64,000 nucleotides of DNA from Paenibacillus sp. FSL W8-0426 (GTDB lineage: Bacteria > Bacillota > Bacilli > Paenibacillales > Paenibacillaceae), in the NCBI RefSeq assembly GCF_037969725.1, contig NZ_CP150203.1, positions 5,996,501-6,060,500 of the forward strand, given 5' to 3'. Of this stretch, positions 1 to 8,164 are shown one piece after another (the stretch's first letter is position 1; every line of letters starts with the position of its first letter). Below the pieces are notes generated by a model. It saw only the letters and a program-made list of their open reading frames with translations, did no database searches and was not told the origin of the DNA. A program made the position numbers and the translations under genes.

Positions 1-709
1 TGTAGGTGCCATAGAAGTAAAACGTAGACAACGGCAGCGTCCGCTGCTCGGATGAAGTCAGCACCAGGGACGGAAGCAAAAAGTCATTCCATATCCATAA
101 CACATTCAGCACCGTAATCGTCACGCTCGTTGGTAAAAGCACCGGCAGTACGATTTTGAAAAACGTTTGAATCCTGCCGCAGCCATCCATTAACGCCGCC
201 TCTTCCAATTCGAGAGGGATGCTTTTGATGAAACCGTGATAGATGAAAACCGCCAGCGGGCTGCCAAAACCGATATACATGTAAATGAGGGACCATTTGT
301 TATCCAGCAGGTTAAGCGAACCGTAAATTTTCACCAAGGGGATCATAATCGCCTGGAAAGGGATAATCATCGCAGAAACCATCAGAAAAAAAAGGTACTG
401 GTTAAGCCGGCTTTTATGCCGAACGAAGTAATGCGCCGTCATTGCCGCGAGCAGGGCAATCAGCACCACTGCGGTTATCGTGATCAGCAGCGAGTTCCCG
501 AATGCGGATACATAACCCATTTTAGTGAAAGCACTTACATAGTTATCCCATCGAAAGGCGGACGGCAATCCCAGCGGATCGGACGTAATGACCTGGTTTT
601 CCTTGAACGAATTGATGATCAGCAGCAAAAAAGGAAACACAAACAGAACAACGGCGATCACTAATACTAGAAATTTGCTCCAGGAGATGATGCGTGATTG
701 TCCTGCCAT
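1..709 (-). CDS. Carbohydrate ABC transporter permease, MalG type (3' end cut by window)
   Basis: Inner-membrane permease of a sugar importer. The reading frame starts with ATG at 709 and runs off the left edge, giving about 236 visible residues. It has an N-terminal membrane segment after a short basic tail, several more hydrophobic segments, and the EAA loop typical of binding-protein-dependent permeases (LEEAALMDGCG, then a LP pair) that docks on the ATPase. Its ATG overlaps the TAA of the upstream permease by one base (TAATG), so the two are translationally coupled. The family is MalG/CUT1-like. No ATPase gene is visible, as is usual for Firmicute CUT1 systems that share MsmX. The substrate is not readable from this protein. 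Confidence 0.9.
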   Translation of the reverse strand, partial: MAGQSRIISWSKFLVLVIAVVLFVFPFLLLIINSFKENQVITSDPLGLPSAFRWDNYVSAFTKMGYVSAFGNSLLITITAVVLIALLAAMTAHYFVRHKSRLNQYLFFLMVSAMIIPFQAIMIPLVKIYGSLNLLDNKWSLIYMYIGFGSPLAVFIYHGFIKSIPLELEEAALMDGCGRIQTFFKIVLPVLLPTSVTITVLNVLWIWNDFLLPSLVLTSSEQRTLPLSTFYFYGTY

Positions 710-1593
710 TATGCCTCAACCTCCAGTTTTTTGCTAAAGTAGACCTGAAGCAGCGTAACGGTGGCAACAAGTATAAACAGCACAAATGCCTCCGCCTGGC
801 CCAACCCGTAATCACGCGCCAGAAAAGCCTGTTCATAAACGTGCATCGAAACCATTTCCGTGCTTTTGAAGGGGCCTCCGCTCGTCAGTGAAACGTTAAG
901 GTCGTACACCATGAAACCTCGTTGAAGGGAAAGAAACACACATACGATAAAAGAGGGAACCATCAACGGCAATACGATGCGCATTAACATTCTGCGGCTG
1001 CCAGCGCCGTCAATGCTCGCTGCTTCCATCACGTCCTTGGGCACATTCATGAGCCCCGCAATATAGATCACCATCATGTACCCTGCATACTGCCACACCG
1101 TAACAATCACGAGTGCCCAAAAGGCTTTGTCAGGGTCCGCGAGCCAGGAAGCGCCAAACAGCGCGATGTTCAGCTTTTGTCCGGCGAACACCAGCACCTG
1201 ATTGAAGATAAATTGCCATATGAATCCCAACACAATGCCGCCGACCAGATTTGGAAGGAAAAATCCCGCCCGGAACCAGCCTTGTCCCCGCATTCCCCGA
1301 GTAACGGCATAGGCCAGCAAAAACGCGACGGCGTTGGTCAGCAATACGGTGATGAACACATATTCCAGCGTCATGGCAAACGAAGTCCAGAACACCTTAT
1401 CCTTGAATACGCCAACGTAATTCGCCCAGCCGACAAAACTTTGCTCCACGGCGATGCCGTCCCAGTTGGTAAACGTCAAATAAATACCGTATAAAAAAGG
1501 AACAATCATCACAGTAGCAAAGGCCAGCAGCGTGGGGCCCGTAAAAACAAGTCGTGTGCGCAAGCGCGCCCACATTCCTTTTTCGGTCAGCAT
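709..1593 (-). CDS. Carbohydrate ABC transporter permease, MalF type
   Basis: Partner permease of the same CUT1 sugar importer, about 294 residues with six likely membrane segments and the EAA loop (VMEAASIDGAGSRR, then IVLPL). The frame is open further upstream to 1683, but the GGAGG at about 1602-1606 sits seven bases before the ATG at 1593 and immediately next to the ATG at 1599, so 1593 is the best start. The gene follows the binding protein gene with a gap of about 180 bases and overlaps the next permease by one base. It is probably controlled by the LacI-type operators upstream of the binding protein. Confidence 0.9.
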   Translation of the reverse strand: MLTEKGMWARLRTRLVFTGPTLLAFATVMIVPFLYGIYLTFTNWDGIAVEQSFVGWANYVGVFKDKVFWTSFAMTLEYVFITVLLTNAVAFLLAYAVTRGMRGQGWFRAGFFLPNLVGGIVLGFIWQFIFNQVLVFAGQKLNIALFGASWLADPDKAFWALVIVTVWQYAGYMMVIYIAGLMNVPKDVMEAASIDGAGSRRMLMRIVLPLMVPSFIVCVFLSLQRGFMVYDLNVSLTSGGPFKSTEMVSMHVYEQAFLARDYGLGQAEAFVLFILVATVTLLQVYFSKKLEVEA

Positions 1594-1770
1594 GGTCATC
1601 CTCCATCCACTTCCGGTTTTGAATGCCGTTTTTTCGGCCGGAGGCCCAAACAGGTTTGGATCATCATTCTTTCCCTGGGGCACTCCGGCTTAACGGCTGT
1701 ATGTTTAGCCATGCGTCAGAGTCAGTGCAGTTCAAGTGCCTCGTCTCACCACAACTTTTCCCTGTTACGA

Positions 1771-3093
1771 TTATTTCACGTTTGTCCAGTAGGACTGGAT
1801 TTCCTTCGCAAGTTCGCCCCGATCAATGACATCCGCCAAATACTTCTGCATGGATGCCCCTAATTTGGACCAATGATCTGCCGGCAGCGTACTGACGGAT
1901 TCCTCGATCTTGCCTGCTTTGATGTATTCGCTAATCGACTTGCCCAGCGGATCATTGGGTTCAAGGGTGATGTTTTTGAACGCCGGAATTACGCTCGCTT
2001 GATTGACCAGAAAATCCTGTCCTTTGTCCTGATAAACGATCCAATCAAGGAACTTCTTGGCGGCGTCCTGCTGCGCCGGAGTGCTCTTCTCTTTATCAAT
2101 CAAAATGCGCTTGGACACGGCTGCGGAAATTTGTGTGTTGCCGAAATCCTCTGGATTGTTGCTTACAGGAACAGGAAGGAAACCGTATTTTCCATCCGCG
2201 GTATCGAAGCTGTGGATTTGCGGCCAAGCCCAGTTTCCTTGGAACCAGAGGCCCACTTCGCCTTTCCCTAAAACTTCGGGTCCGCGTTCATATGTGCCCG
2301 AAAGCGGAGACGCTTTGTCGATATTGTAGGTTTTCATCAAATCAAACGTATCCATAAGTCCGTTAAAAACCGCATTCGAAGCAAGATCGACCTGTCCTGC
2401 CTTGAGATTGGCGATGAATTGCTGTACCTGAGCCTGATCCGGCGATTGGCCTCCGTAGGCCAGGCCGAGATAATGCGCTCCAAGCGACCAGTCCATTGGC
2501 GAAATGATAAGCGGCGATTTCCCGGAAGCCGCGATCTTTTGAAACAGATCATCAAGCTGTGCCGTTGTCTGGATCGTTTGCGGATCGAATGTTCCGCCTA
2601 CCGCCTGATCAAGCACGTTCTGGTTGTAAATAAAACCGTATCCTTCGATGGAGAACGGAAAAGCATAATTTTTGCCATCGAATGTCGTCGTTCCCGTGCT
2701 ATTTTCCACAGCATCCTTCATCCACGTTTCATTCGTTAAGTCAAGGACGCGATCCTTGAATTTCTCGACATCCCCGGTGTCCAGCATCATCATCGTAGTC
2801 GGGTTGCCTGAAGCATACAGTGCCGAAGCCTTCTCAAAAGGGGATTGGCCGTTTCCTACAGGCACGATTTCCAACGTAATCTCCGGATGATCTGCATGAA
2901 AATCCTTTGCAGCCTGCTCCAATTGGCTGTTGATTTCAGCTTTGGAATTCAACAGGGTAATTTTGACAGCGCTATCAGAAGAAGCACCATCGTTGCTTTC
3001 AGTTCCTGTCTGCCCACCGCCGCAAGCTGATAGCAAAATCACCATAATTAATGATAAAACCGATAACTTCATCCATGTCCGCTGTGTTTTCAT
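1771..3093 (-). CDS. Sugar ABC transporter substrate-binding lipoprotein
   Basis: Extracellular solute-binding protein, family 1 (MalE/UgpB-like), 440 residues. It has a lipoprotein signal peptide with lipobox LSAC, Cys24 being the lipidation site, followed by a low-complexity GGG/Ser linker and a two-lobed binding domain. Motifs such as FPFSIEGYGFIYNQ and GEVGLWFQGNWAWPQI fit sugar binders. A GGGGGC Shine-Dalgarno precedes ATG 3093. It is the first gene of the operon that continues into the two permeases. The upstream promoter is consensus-like and overlaid by two LacI-type operators. The substrate is unknown; the adjacent regulator resembles sucrose repressors, so a sucrose or fructan oligomer is a guess. 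Confidence 0.93.
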   Translation of the reverse strand: MKTQRTWMKLSVLSLIMVILLSACGGGQTGTESNDGASSDSAVKITLLNSKAEINSQLEQAAKDFHADHPEITLEIVPVGNGQSPFEKASALYASGNPTTMMMLDTGDVEKFKDRVLDLTNETWMKDAVENSTGTTTFDGKNYAFPFSIEGYGFIYNQNVLDQAVGGTFDPQTIQTTAQLDDLFQKIAASGKSPLIISPMDWSLGAHYLGLAYGGQSPDQAQVQQFIANLKAGQVDLASNAVFNGLMDTFDLMKTYNIDKASPLSGTYERGPEVLGKGEVGLWFQGNWAWPQIHSFDTADGKYGFLPVPVSNNPEDFGNTQISAAVSKRILIDKEKSTPAQQDAAKKFLDWIVYQDKGQDFLVNQASVIPAFKNITLEPNDPLGKSISEYIKAGKIEESVSTLPADHWSKLGASMQKYLADVIDRGELAKEIQSYWTNVK

Positions 3094-3124
3094 CTGTCTT
3101 TTGCCCCCGTTCGTCGAATTAAAA

Positions 3125-3138
3125 AGGAACCGCTTACA
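3125..3138 (-). promoter_or_regulatory. Candidate cre site (CcpA) at the sugar operon start
   Basis: On the minus strand the bases read TGTAAGCGGTTCCT. This matches 12 of 14 positions of the catabolite responsive element TGWAANCGNTNWCA. It lies just downstream of the -10 box, around the expected transcription start, a usual place for CcpA repression. CcpA control is inferred from the match alone. Confidence 0.45.
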
Positions 3139-3144
3139 AAACCG

Positions 3145-3173
3145 ATTATAGTGTCAAAGGTTTGACATGTCAA
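3145..3173 (-). promoter_or_regulatory. Sigma-A promoter of the sugar ABC operon
   Basis: Minus-strand -35 TTGACA (3168-3173), 17-base spacer and -10 TATAAT (3145-3150). Both boxes and the spacing are the exact consensus. The spacer is filled by one operator and the -35 box lies within the second, so transcription should be high when the repressor is released. Confidence 0.85.
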
Positions 3174-3183
3174 TCGTTTGACA
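3152..3183. promoter_or_regulatory. Two abutting LacI-family operators
   Basis: Two 16-base dyads lie head to tail with no gap. On the plus strand these are TGTCAAAGGTTTGACA (3152-3167) and TGTCAATCGTTTGACA (3168-3183). Each half-site is TGTCAAA, with one mismatch in the second copy. They cover the spacer and the -35 box of the binding-protein promoter. The adjacent LacI-family repressor is the obvious ligand. The shape matches what I recall of ScrR-type sites in lactobacilli. Confidence 0.8.
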
Positions 3184-3185
3184 TA

Positions 3186-3220
3186 AATAAAAAAAGAAAA
3201 ACAACCTCGTCTCAGGTTGT
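3186..3220 (-). terminator. Terminator of the LacI-family gene
   Basis: Minus-strand hairpin ACAACCT-loop-AGGTTGT (3201-3220) followed by a T-rich run. The stem overlaps the TGA stop of the repressor gene, so the gene ends inside its own terminator, and the sugar operon starts from its own promoter just beyond. Confidence 0.8.
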
Positions 3221-4192
3221 CTCTCGTTCTACCATAGTCACAGGCAGGATATGTTCCATTTCTATCTCTTCCTCAGCCAATTGCTGCTGGATCAATTGAA
3301 CCGCAAGCTCCGCCATGCTCTCGATCGGCTGCCTTACTGTCGTAATCGCCGGGACGACATACTCCGCTGCCCGAATATTATCGTAACCCACGATGGCAAT
3401 GTCCTCAGGAACTTTTCGCCCATGATGCATGATCTGTTTCAATGCATGAATAGCCATCAGGTCACTGGTAAAAAATAGCCCATCGACCTCCGGATGGCCG
3501 ACAAGAAGCTCTTCGACAAGCTTTGTGTATTGCTGCTGGCTAAACACGTTGAGATCGGTTTGATGAATCATGGTTGGGTTGATCCCATGGGCCTTCAAGG
3601 TATCCAGAAATCCCGTCGTTCGTCGATTGGATAGCATCTGCAGCTCCAGATTGCCGCAAATGTGGGCCAAATGCCGTCTGCCTTTAGAGATCAGCAGTTC
3701 GGCAGCCATCACACCTCCCTGGTAGTTATCCGAGGAAATGAAGGGGATATGCGCTCCGATTTGCCGGTCAAAGGTAACGATGGGCGAATGAAGATTCATA
3801 TACTCGTCCACCTCAAGCGTATGGCTTCCCATAATAATGCCGTCAACGCGGTTTCCTTTGAGCATTTCCACGTACTCACGCTCTTTGGCAGGGTCCATGT
3901 GGGAGTTGCACAACATAATCTTGAAGCCGTTCTGGTAGGCGTGGTACTCAATAAAGCTTGCGAGTTCGCCAAAAAACGGATGCGAGACGTCTGGAATGAT
4001 CAAACCTATGACGTTGGACTGCTTGCGCAGCAGCGAGCGGGCAATCTCGTTCGGACGGTAATTCAACTCGTCCATGCACTGATACACCTTGTCGCGTGTC
4101 TTCTGACTGATATAGCCCCGATTGTTCAATACACGGGAAACCGTCGTTACGGAAACCCCTGCCTTGAGCGCAACGTCATGAATTGTTGCCAT
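3212..4192 (-). CDS. LacI-family transcriptional repressor (ScrR-like)
   Basis: DNA-binding repressor of 326 residues. Residues 1-55 form the LacI helix-turn-helix and hinge (ATIHDVALKAGVSVTTVSRV), followed by the periplasmic-binding-protein-like sensor domain (IGLIIPDVSHPFF, then DGLFFTSDLMA and VGYDNIRAAEYVVP). Start ATG 4192 has a GAGG five bases upstream. It lies directly upstream of the sugar ABC operon and in the same direction. The paired TGTCAAA operators downstream of its stop are its likely targets. Overall similarity to sucrose-operon repressors is my impression, not a demonstrated assignment. Confidence 0.92.
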   Translation of the reverse strand: MATIHDVALKAGVSVTTVSRVLNNRGYISQKTRDKVYQCMDELNYRPNEIARSLLRKQSNVIGLIIPDVSHPFFGELASFIEYHAYQNGFKIMLCNSHMDPAKEREYVEMLKGNRVDGIIMGSHTLEVDEYMNLHSPIVTFDRQIGAHIPFISSDNYQGGVMAAELLISKGRRHLAHICGNLELQMLSNRRTTGFLDTLKAHGINPTMIHQTDLNVFSQQQYTKLVEELLVGHPEVDGLFFTSDLMAIHALKQIMHHGRKVPEDIAIVGYDNIRAAEYVVPAITTVRQPIESMAELAVQLIQQQLAEEEIEMEHILPVTMVERETT

Positions 4193-4282
4193 AAAAACCT
4201 CTTTTCTACTGCAATTTCATAATGTAATTATACAACCATCCTCGCACACAAACCCAATCTTCGTCCTATTCGCTGTACATCG

Positions 4283-4717
4283 TCATTCGACGATAATCTT
4301 TTTCTTCGGCATGCTGTGCATGGCGCCATGCGTGACATGAACCTGTACGATATACGTCCCCGGCTCTTCGAATGTATGCTGGATTTCATATAAGCCCTTG
4401 TCCACTTCCATAGCATCCAGAGCCCCCAGTTCTTTCAGGTCCTCCGCAGTCATCAAGGCTTGCTCGGGAGCACCGTCAAGCTCGTTCCACACCTGGAACT
4501 GGACGTGATCCGCCGCCTCAACAGGCTGCCCGCCCTGCGTCAGTTTAATTTGCAGCGCCACGGGCTCTTGCACGGTTGCTTTCTCAGGCACCACAAACTG
4601 GACCTTGATCATTTCCGGCATCTCGTTCGTCGCCGCATTTTCCGAACCGGTACACCCCGTAACCAATGCGATTAGTATCGTGAGAACAGGTACTACCCAT
4701 TTGACTTGTCCGAACAT
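4283..4717 (-). CDS. YtkA/FixH-like lipoprotein
   Basis: Small exported lipoprotein of 144 residues with signal peptide and lipobox VTGC (Cys22). The mature part is a single beta-sandwich (about residues 35-143) with the pattern of the YtkA-like family: a VQFVVPEKATVQEPV strand, then DKGLYEIQHTFEEPGTYIVQ, then VHVTHGAMHSMPKK. The His/Met-rich end (HVTHGAMHSMPK) could bind copper, but this is inference. It follows bdbC after 22 bases and should be co-transcribed. Related proteins occur beside cytochrome oxidase or copper genes, but no such genes are visible here. Confidence 0.75.
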   Translation of the reverse strand: MFGQVKWVVPVLTILIALVTGCTGSENAATNEMPEMIKVQFVVPEKATVQEPVALQIKLTQGGQPVEAADHVQFQVWNELDGAPEQALMTAEDLKELGALDAMEVDKGLYEIQHTFEEPGTYIVQVHVTHGAMHSMPKKKIIVE

Positions 4718-4739
4718 CCATGATCCGTCCTTTCCCGAA

Positions 4740-5189
4740 TTAAGCGGATTTCGATGTTTTGCCGATGCCCCACAGCATCACGGTGATGATCATAAACGCA
4801 ATGAGTGCCAGCAGCGGAATCGTGATAAATCCGAACCAGTTCAAATAGTCGGTATAACAAGGAATTTGTCCGCAAGCCACGGCGCTGCCTGTAGCCGAGT
4901 ACACTCGCTGAATCACGACATGGTACAAGGAGATGCATCCTCCTATAATGCTTAGTGGCAGCACGTATTTGCCGATTTTGAAATCGTCCTTGAAGTAGGC
5001 AATGCCCAGCACAATCGTTAGCGGGTACATAAAAATACGCTGGAACCAGCATAGATCACATGGAATAAATCCTTTGATTTCACTGAAATACAGGCTGCCT
5101 CCTGTCGCAATGACCGAAACGGCCCAAGCCAAAAACAAACGTTTGTCCGCATGTTTCGCAGAGTGCCCGGTTGCGGATGGTGTACTCAT
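4740..5189 (-). CDS. bdbC: Disulfide bond formation protein BdbC (DsbB family)
   Basis: Membrane quinone-linked thiol oxidoreductase that re-oxidises an extracytoplasmic DsbA-like partner. It has 149 residues, four predicted membrane helices, and the two expected cysteine pairs, CDLC at residues 44-47 and C106/C111 (CGQIPC). The frame is open to 5237, but GGGGGAGG lies nine bases before ATG 5189, which gives the usual BdbC length. No bdbD partner gene is adjacent. Downstream comes the YtkA-like lipoprotein, which suggests a role in copper or cytochrome assembly, though only by context. Confidence 0.88.
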   Translation of the reverse strand: MSTPSATGHSAKHADKRLFLAWAVSVIATGGSLYFSEIKGFIPCDLCWFQRIFMYPLTIVLGIAYFKDDFKIGKYVLPLSIIGGCISLYHVVIQRVYSATGSAVACGQIPCYTDYLNWFGFITIPLLALIAFMIITVMLWGIGKTSKSA

Positions 5190-5410
5190 CCCATCTGTCC
5201 TCCCCCAAAAATGTGCTCTTATCGGATAATCATACAATAATCACGGCGTTCATGGCTATTCTTGGCATGTCCATCCCGGCACACGCATGATTAGTATACC
5301 AAACATTTGAATATTTTGGATATGAATCTTACATCCCATGCCATCCTGGGGTACAATCATATCAAGGCCTCACGCCTTGGCAGAATACGTTCTTCAATGG
5401 AGGTTGTGCC

Positions 5411-5620
5411 ATGACGATGCTTCCCTATATTTTGATCGTAACCATCGCCCTGTTCGGTGGAATTGCCACGCTGATGATCGGAAATTCCAAAGCCAATCAG
5501 AAGAGCAATCCCGAATATGGTCGCAGAACCAGGCAAAACTTAAGTCGACTGACGTATGTATATATAGGTGCCGTGGTCTTTGGCATAGGCGGGCTGGTGC
5601 TGTATCTCGTTAACGGATGA
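5411..5620 (+). CDS. Small two-helix membrane protein, hypothetical
   Basis: Protein of 69 residues with an N-terminal hydrophobic helix (PYILIVTIALFGGIATLMI), a polar loop rich in Asn, Lys and Arg, and a C-terminal helix (TYVYIGAVVFGIGGLVLYLV). A GGAGG sits seven bases before the ATG. It is divergent from bdbC and stands alone. I do not recognise a family. The good ribosome binding site and clean two-helix layout support a real gene. Confidence 0.7.
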   Translation: MTMLPYILIVTIALFGGIATLMIGNSKANQKSNPEYGRRTRQNLSRLTYVYIGAVVFGIGGLVLYLVNG

Positions 5621-5650
5621 TTCCGCGTTGGTAATCTCATCAAGGTATTT

Positions 5651-6068
5651 TCACACCAATAGCGATTTATACTCCTCCAATATGTTCAACTGCCGTTCAA
5701 TGTAGGAAACGTTAGGGGCACTCATCCCCTGCTCCATTACAAGCGCAAGCATTCCGCGCAGCAGCCATAGGTGCAACTGCTCAAATAAACGTCGGTTGTC
5801 CCACACCCCGTGCTCCTGCGCGTATCCTCGTTCGAAAAGAGAGAGTGACTTCTCCATCTCTGTTCTTGAAGCGGTTAAAGGGATGCTCGAAGTAATCACC
5901 GCTGCCAAATCAAAATGGCGATCCCCCATCCTTGCTTCCGCCATATCAATAATGAAAACATGCCGCTCAGTAAATAATAAATTCCATATTCCCAAATCAC
6001 CGTGGATCACTGTCTCTCTATTAACGGAAAGCTTCTAATTGCTTCAATACATCCGGTTGAGCAACCAC
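5651..6068 (-). pseudogene. Aminoglycoside phosphotransferase-like kinase remnant
   Basis: C-terminal part of an APH/ChoK-like kinase. The catalytic loop (HGDLGIWNLLF) and the metal-binding loop (IIDMAEARMGDRHFDLA) are intact in the frame 5651-6010. The sequence just upstream (VVAQPDVLKQLEAF, from 6068) lies in another frame and would join it as a continuous kinase sequence (then SVNRETVIHGD) after a one-base shift near 6020-6026. The N-terminal ATP-binding lobe is missing. A GTG at 6008-6010 could open a 119-residue peptide, but without the nucleotide lobe it would not be a working kinase. Confidence 0.75.
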
Positions 6069-6085
6069 ATTATTCCCTCATTTCC

Positions 6086-6748
6086 TCATTCACGTATCCT
6101 TGATGATTTGTTGAGATGTACAAAATGATGCCGCGTCGCCGGCATCATAAACAATCCGGCTACGGTCAGATTGCCCCAATAATCCAATAACCAGTTGTTT
6201 TCCGGCAGTACGTCCCCCATTTCCGACAATTGGCTCAAATGTGCAGAAGACACTTTTCGTCTAAAGTCTGCTGCCGACAATTCCATCACAATCTCGCGCG
6301 TACGTTTGCCGACAGCAGCTCGGTACGCGCGCAAAGAGGGTATATCCACTACGGAACTCAGGTGCACAAGCTGTTCAAGCGACATTCCATTTCCGGTATC
6401 GCGGACGTTCAAATGCATGGATTGCATCCACAAGTCACTATCGATAACCTGCTTCATCTGGGCCACCAGCACATTCATGGTCATGTCTTCGATCCGGGTC
6501 GAATGATAAATATGCCATGCGACCGAGTTGGCTCCAGAAGCCGGGACATGTCGAAACCGGTTTTCAGTCATATGATCCAGTACTTCATCTTCAAAAGACC
6601 ACGCAGCCCCATCTCTGCTTCGAGCCGAATGGACAGCCCCGTGCTGCAAAAGCAACCATTCCCGCGCATTCTCGTACTGTGCGGGCTTCGCCAACATGGA
6701 CTTAAGCTCTTTTTGCCGCTGATTCCATAACTTCCGATCTTCAAGCAC
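6086..6748 (-). CDS. DinB-like four-helix protein
   Basis: Protein of about 220 residues with features of the DinB/YfiT metal-binding four-helix family: WHIYHSTRIED in the middle, and a C-terminal WLLDYWGNLTVAG then MPATRHHFVHL that would supply further histidines. The frame is open to ATG 6805, but a TATAAT sequence lies inside that extension and GGGGGA sits six bases before the GTG at 6748, so GTG is the better start. The biochemical role is unknown. DinB relatives include thiol-dependent transferases and stress-induced proteins. Confidence 0.68.
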   Translation of the reverse strand: MLEDRKLWNQRQKELKSMLAKPAQYENAREWLLLQHGAVHSARSRDGAAWSFEDEVLDHMTENRFRHVPASGANSVAWHIYHSTRIEDMTMNVLVAQMKQVIDSDLWMQSMHLNVRDTGNGMSLEQLVHLSSVVDIPSLRAYRAAVGKRTREIVMELSAADFRRKVSSAHLSQLSEMGDVLPENNWLLDYWGNLTVAGLFMMPATRHHFVHLNKSSRIRE

Positions 6749-6845
6749 ATGGATTCCCCCATCTTTATGACATTCCTTTCCAGGGATCATTATACACCTT
6801 GGCATTCTGCGGATGGATGATGAAGTTTACAAGTTGGATATAATT

Positions 6846-6858
6846 CAGAATTATTCTG
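6846..6858. repeat. 13-base perfect palindrome upstream of the stalk-domain gene
   Basis: CAGAATTATTCTG is a perfect inverted repeat around a single central base, about 87 bases before the start at 6945. It could be an operator for that gene. No regulator is adjacent. Confidence 0.4.
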
Positions 6859-6944
6859 GATATCTTCCGTGAGTAATATATAGCCATAAGGGACAGCGAG
6901 CCCGGACATCATAATCCACTACATCCATAAAGGAGCGTTATATC

Positions 6945-8057
6945 ATGAACAAAAACATAAAAAAATCCGCAGCAGCCGTCATGGTGCTTGGCATGACATT
7001 AACCGGGGCGGCAGGCGTATTCGCAGGCACGCAATTGGAAAAAATCTCGGCATACCTCAACCACGGCATCAGCTTCAACGTAAACGGCTCGGCCTACACG
7101 CCAACGGACGGCAGCGGCAACAAACTGGCACCGATCACCTACAACAATTCCACCTACCTGCCTGTTCGCGCGCTTGCCGATGCACTGCATGTACCTGTAT
7201 CTTACGATAGCAAAAAAGGTCAGGTTATCATCGGCGAAGCTGCGAATGCGGAATTGACCTCCGTTTCTTACAGCGCAGCACAAAAACAAGCCATTCAAAA
7301 AGCATTTGCACAATTCGCCGGATTCGAAACGGCCTATGCTCCTGAGCAAATGATTGCCGGCGATACATTCAAAAGCGTTGGCGCAGGCGGAGACGGCGTG
7401 AACTTTGTGTTCGCACACATGAATGTTTCCATCTCTCCCAAAGATTACTCTTTCGATTACGAGGGCAAAACGGTTACATTGGCAAACGGCGTATCCGCCA
7501 AATGGTACACGCCTTCGGATACAGGCATGCTGACATTCAAACTGGATGATCGGTATGTGACGCTCAGCTCGCCGGATCACAAATTGACCCAAGCCCAACT
7601 GGAGCAGGTTGCCGTGAACGTCAACAAATTGGGCAGTAACAGCAATAATGGTTCCGACCAGGGTATCGCCGCTTATGCTGATGTAAACTACAACAAGTCC
7701 CAAGTCTCCGCGATTCAAAAAGCATTTGCGAAATTCCAAGGTTTCGAGACGGCTTATGCTCCGAAGCATATGGTTGCAGGTGACCAATTCAAAAGCGTCG
7801 CCGCTGGCGGGGACGGTGTAAGCTTTGTGTTTAACCACATGAAAGTGGATGTTTCGCCGAGAGATTACGCTTTCGACTATGACGGCAAAACCGTCAAACT
7901 GCCCAACGGCGTATCCGCCAAATGGTACACTCCCGACAAAACGGACATGCTGACGTTCCAATTGGATGACCGGTATGTAACACTCAGCTCGCCGGACCAT
8001 TCCCTGACCCACGCCCAATTGGAGCAAATGGCCGCAGCCGTTCAAAAACTGAAATAA
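6945..8057 (+). CDS. Secreted stalk-domain protein with duplicated C-terminal module
   Basis: Exported protein of 370 residues. A Sec signal peptide (to about AGVFAG, residue 28) is followed by a copper-amine-oxidase-N-like stalk domain (about residues 32-97, with the typical TYLPVRALADAL). Two near-identical modules follow (about 107-229 and 247-370), joined by an Asn/Ser/Gly linker. Each module carries GFETAYAP, AGGDGVxFVF, GVSAKWYTP and LDDRYVTLSSPDH. Stalk domains usually anchor Paenibacillus exoproteins at the cell surface. The repeated module is not one I recognise. The gene is monocistronic with its own terminator. Confidence 0.8.
   Translation: MNKNIKKSAAAVMVLGMTLTGAAGVFAGTQLEKISAYLNHGISFNVNGSAYTPTDGSGNKLAPITYNNSTYLPVRALADALHVPVSYDSKKGQVIIGEAANAELTSVSYSAAQKQAIQKAFAQFAGFETAYAPEQMIAGDTFKSVGAGGDGVNFVFAHMNVSISPKDYSFDYEGKTVTLANGVSAKWYTPSDTGMLTFKLDDRYVTLSSPDHKLTQAQLEQVAVNVNKLGSNSNNGSDQGIAAYADVNYNKSQVSAIQKAFAKFQGFETAYAPKHMVAGDQFKSVAAGGDGVSFVFNHMKVDVSPRDYAFDYDGKTVKLPNGVSAKWYTPDKTDMLTFQLDDRYVTLSSPDHSLTHAQLEQMAAAVQKLK
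7264..7633 (+). repeat. Intragenic tandem module, copy 1
   Basis: First copy of a DNA segment of about 370 bases, repeated with a 420-base period inside the stalk-domain gene. Conserved stretches include a shared attcaaaaagcatttgc string (near 7293) and the identical protein segments GVSAKWYTP and LDDRYVTLSSPDH. It arose by in-frame duplication. Confidence 0.85.
7684..8053 (+). repeat. Intragenic tandem module, copy 2
   Basis: Second copy, 420 bases downstream of the first. Differences are mostly conservative at the protein level (for example PKDYSFDYEG against PRDYAFDYDG), suggesting the duplicate is maintained under selection and is not very recent. Confidence 0.85.
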
Positions 8058-8085
8058 TTGGCACGAAAACTCTGAAAATGAGCAT

Positions 8086-8134
8086 GGGTAATATACCTGT
8101 TTTCGATAGAACAGGGGTATTACCTATTTTATTT
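8086..8134 (+). terminator. Terminator of the stalk-domain gene
   Basis: Long hairpin with arms GGTAATA...CCTGTT and AACAGG...TATTACC around a short loop, followed by a T-rich tract (tattttattttc). It lies 30 bases after the stop. Confidence 0.85.
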
Positions 8135-8164
8135 TCTCAGAAGGTAGGCGGAGGAGAAGTCAAC

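Noticed and set aside
6999..8045. Minus-strand open frame of 348 codons antisense to the stalk-domain gene
   Set aside because: The plus-strand protein has a signal peptide, stalk domain, good start and terminator. The antisense frame has none of these.
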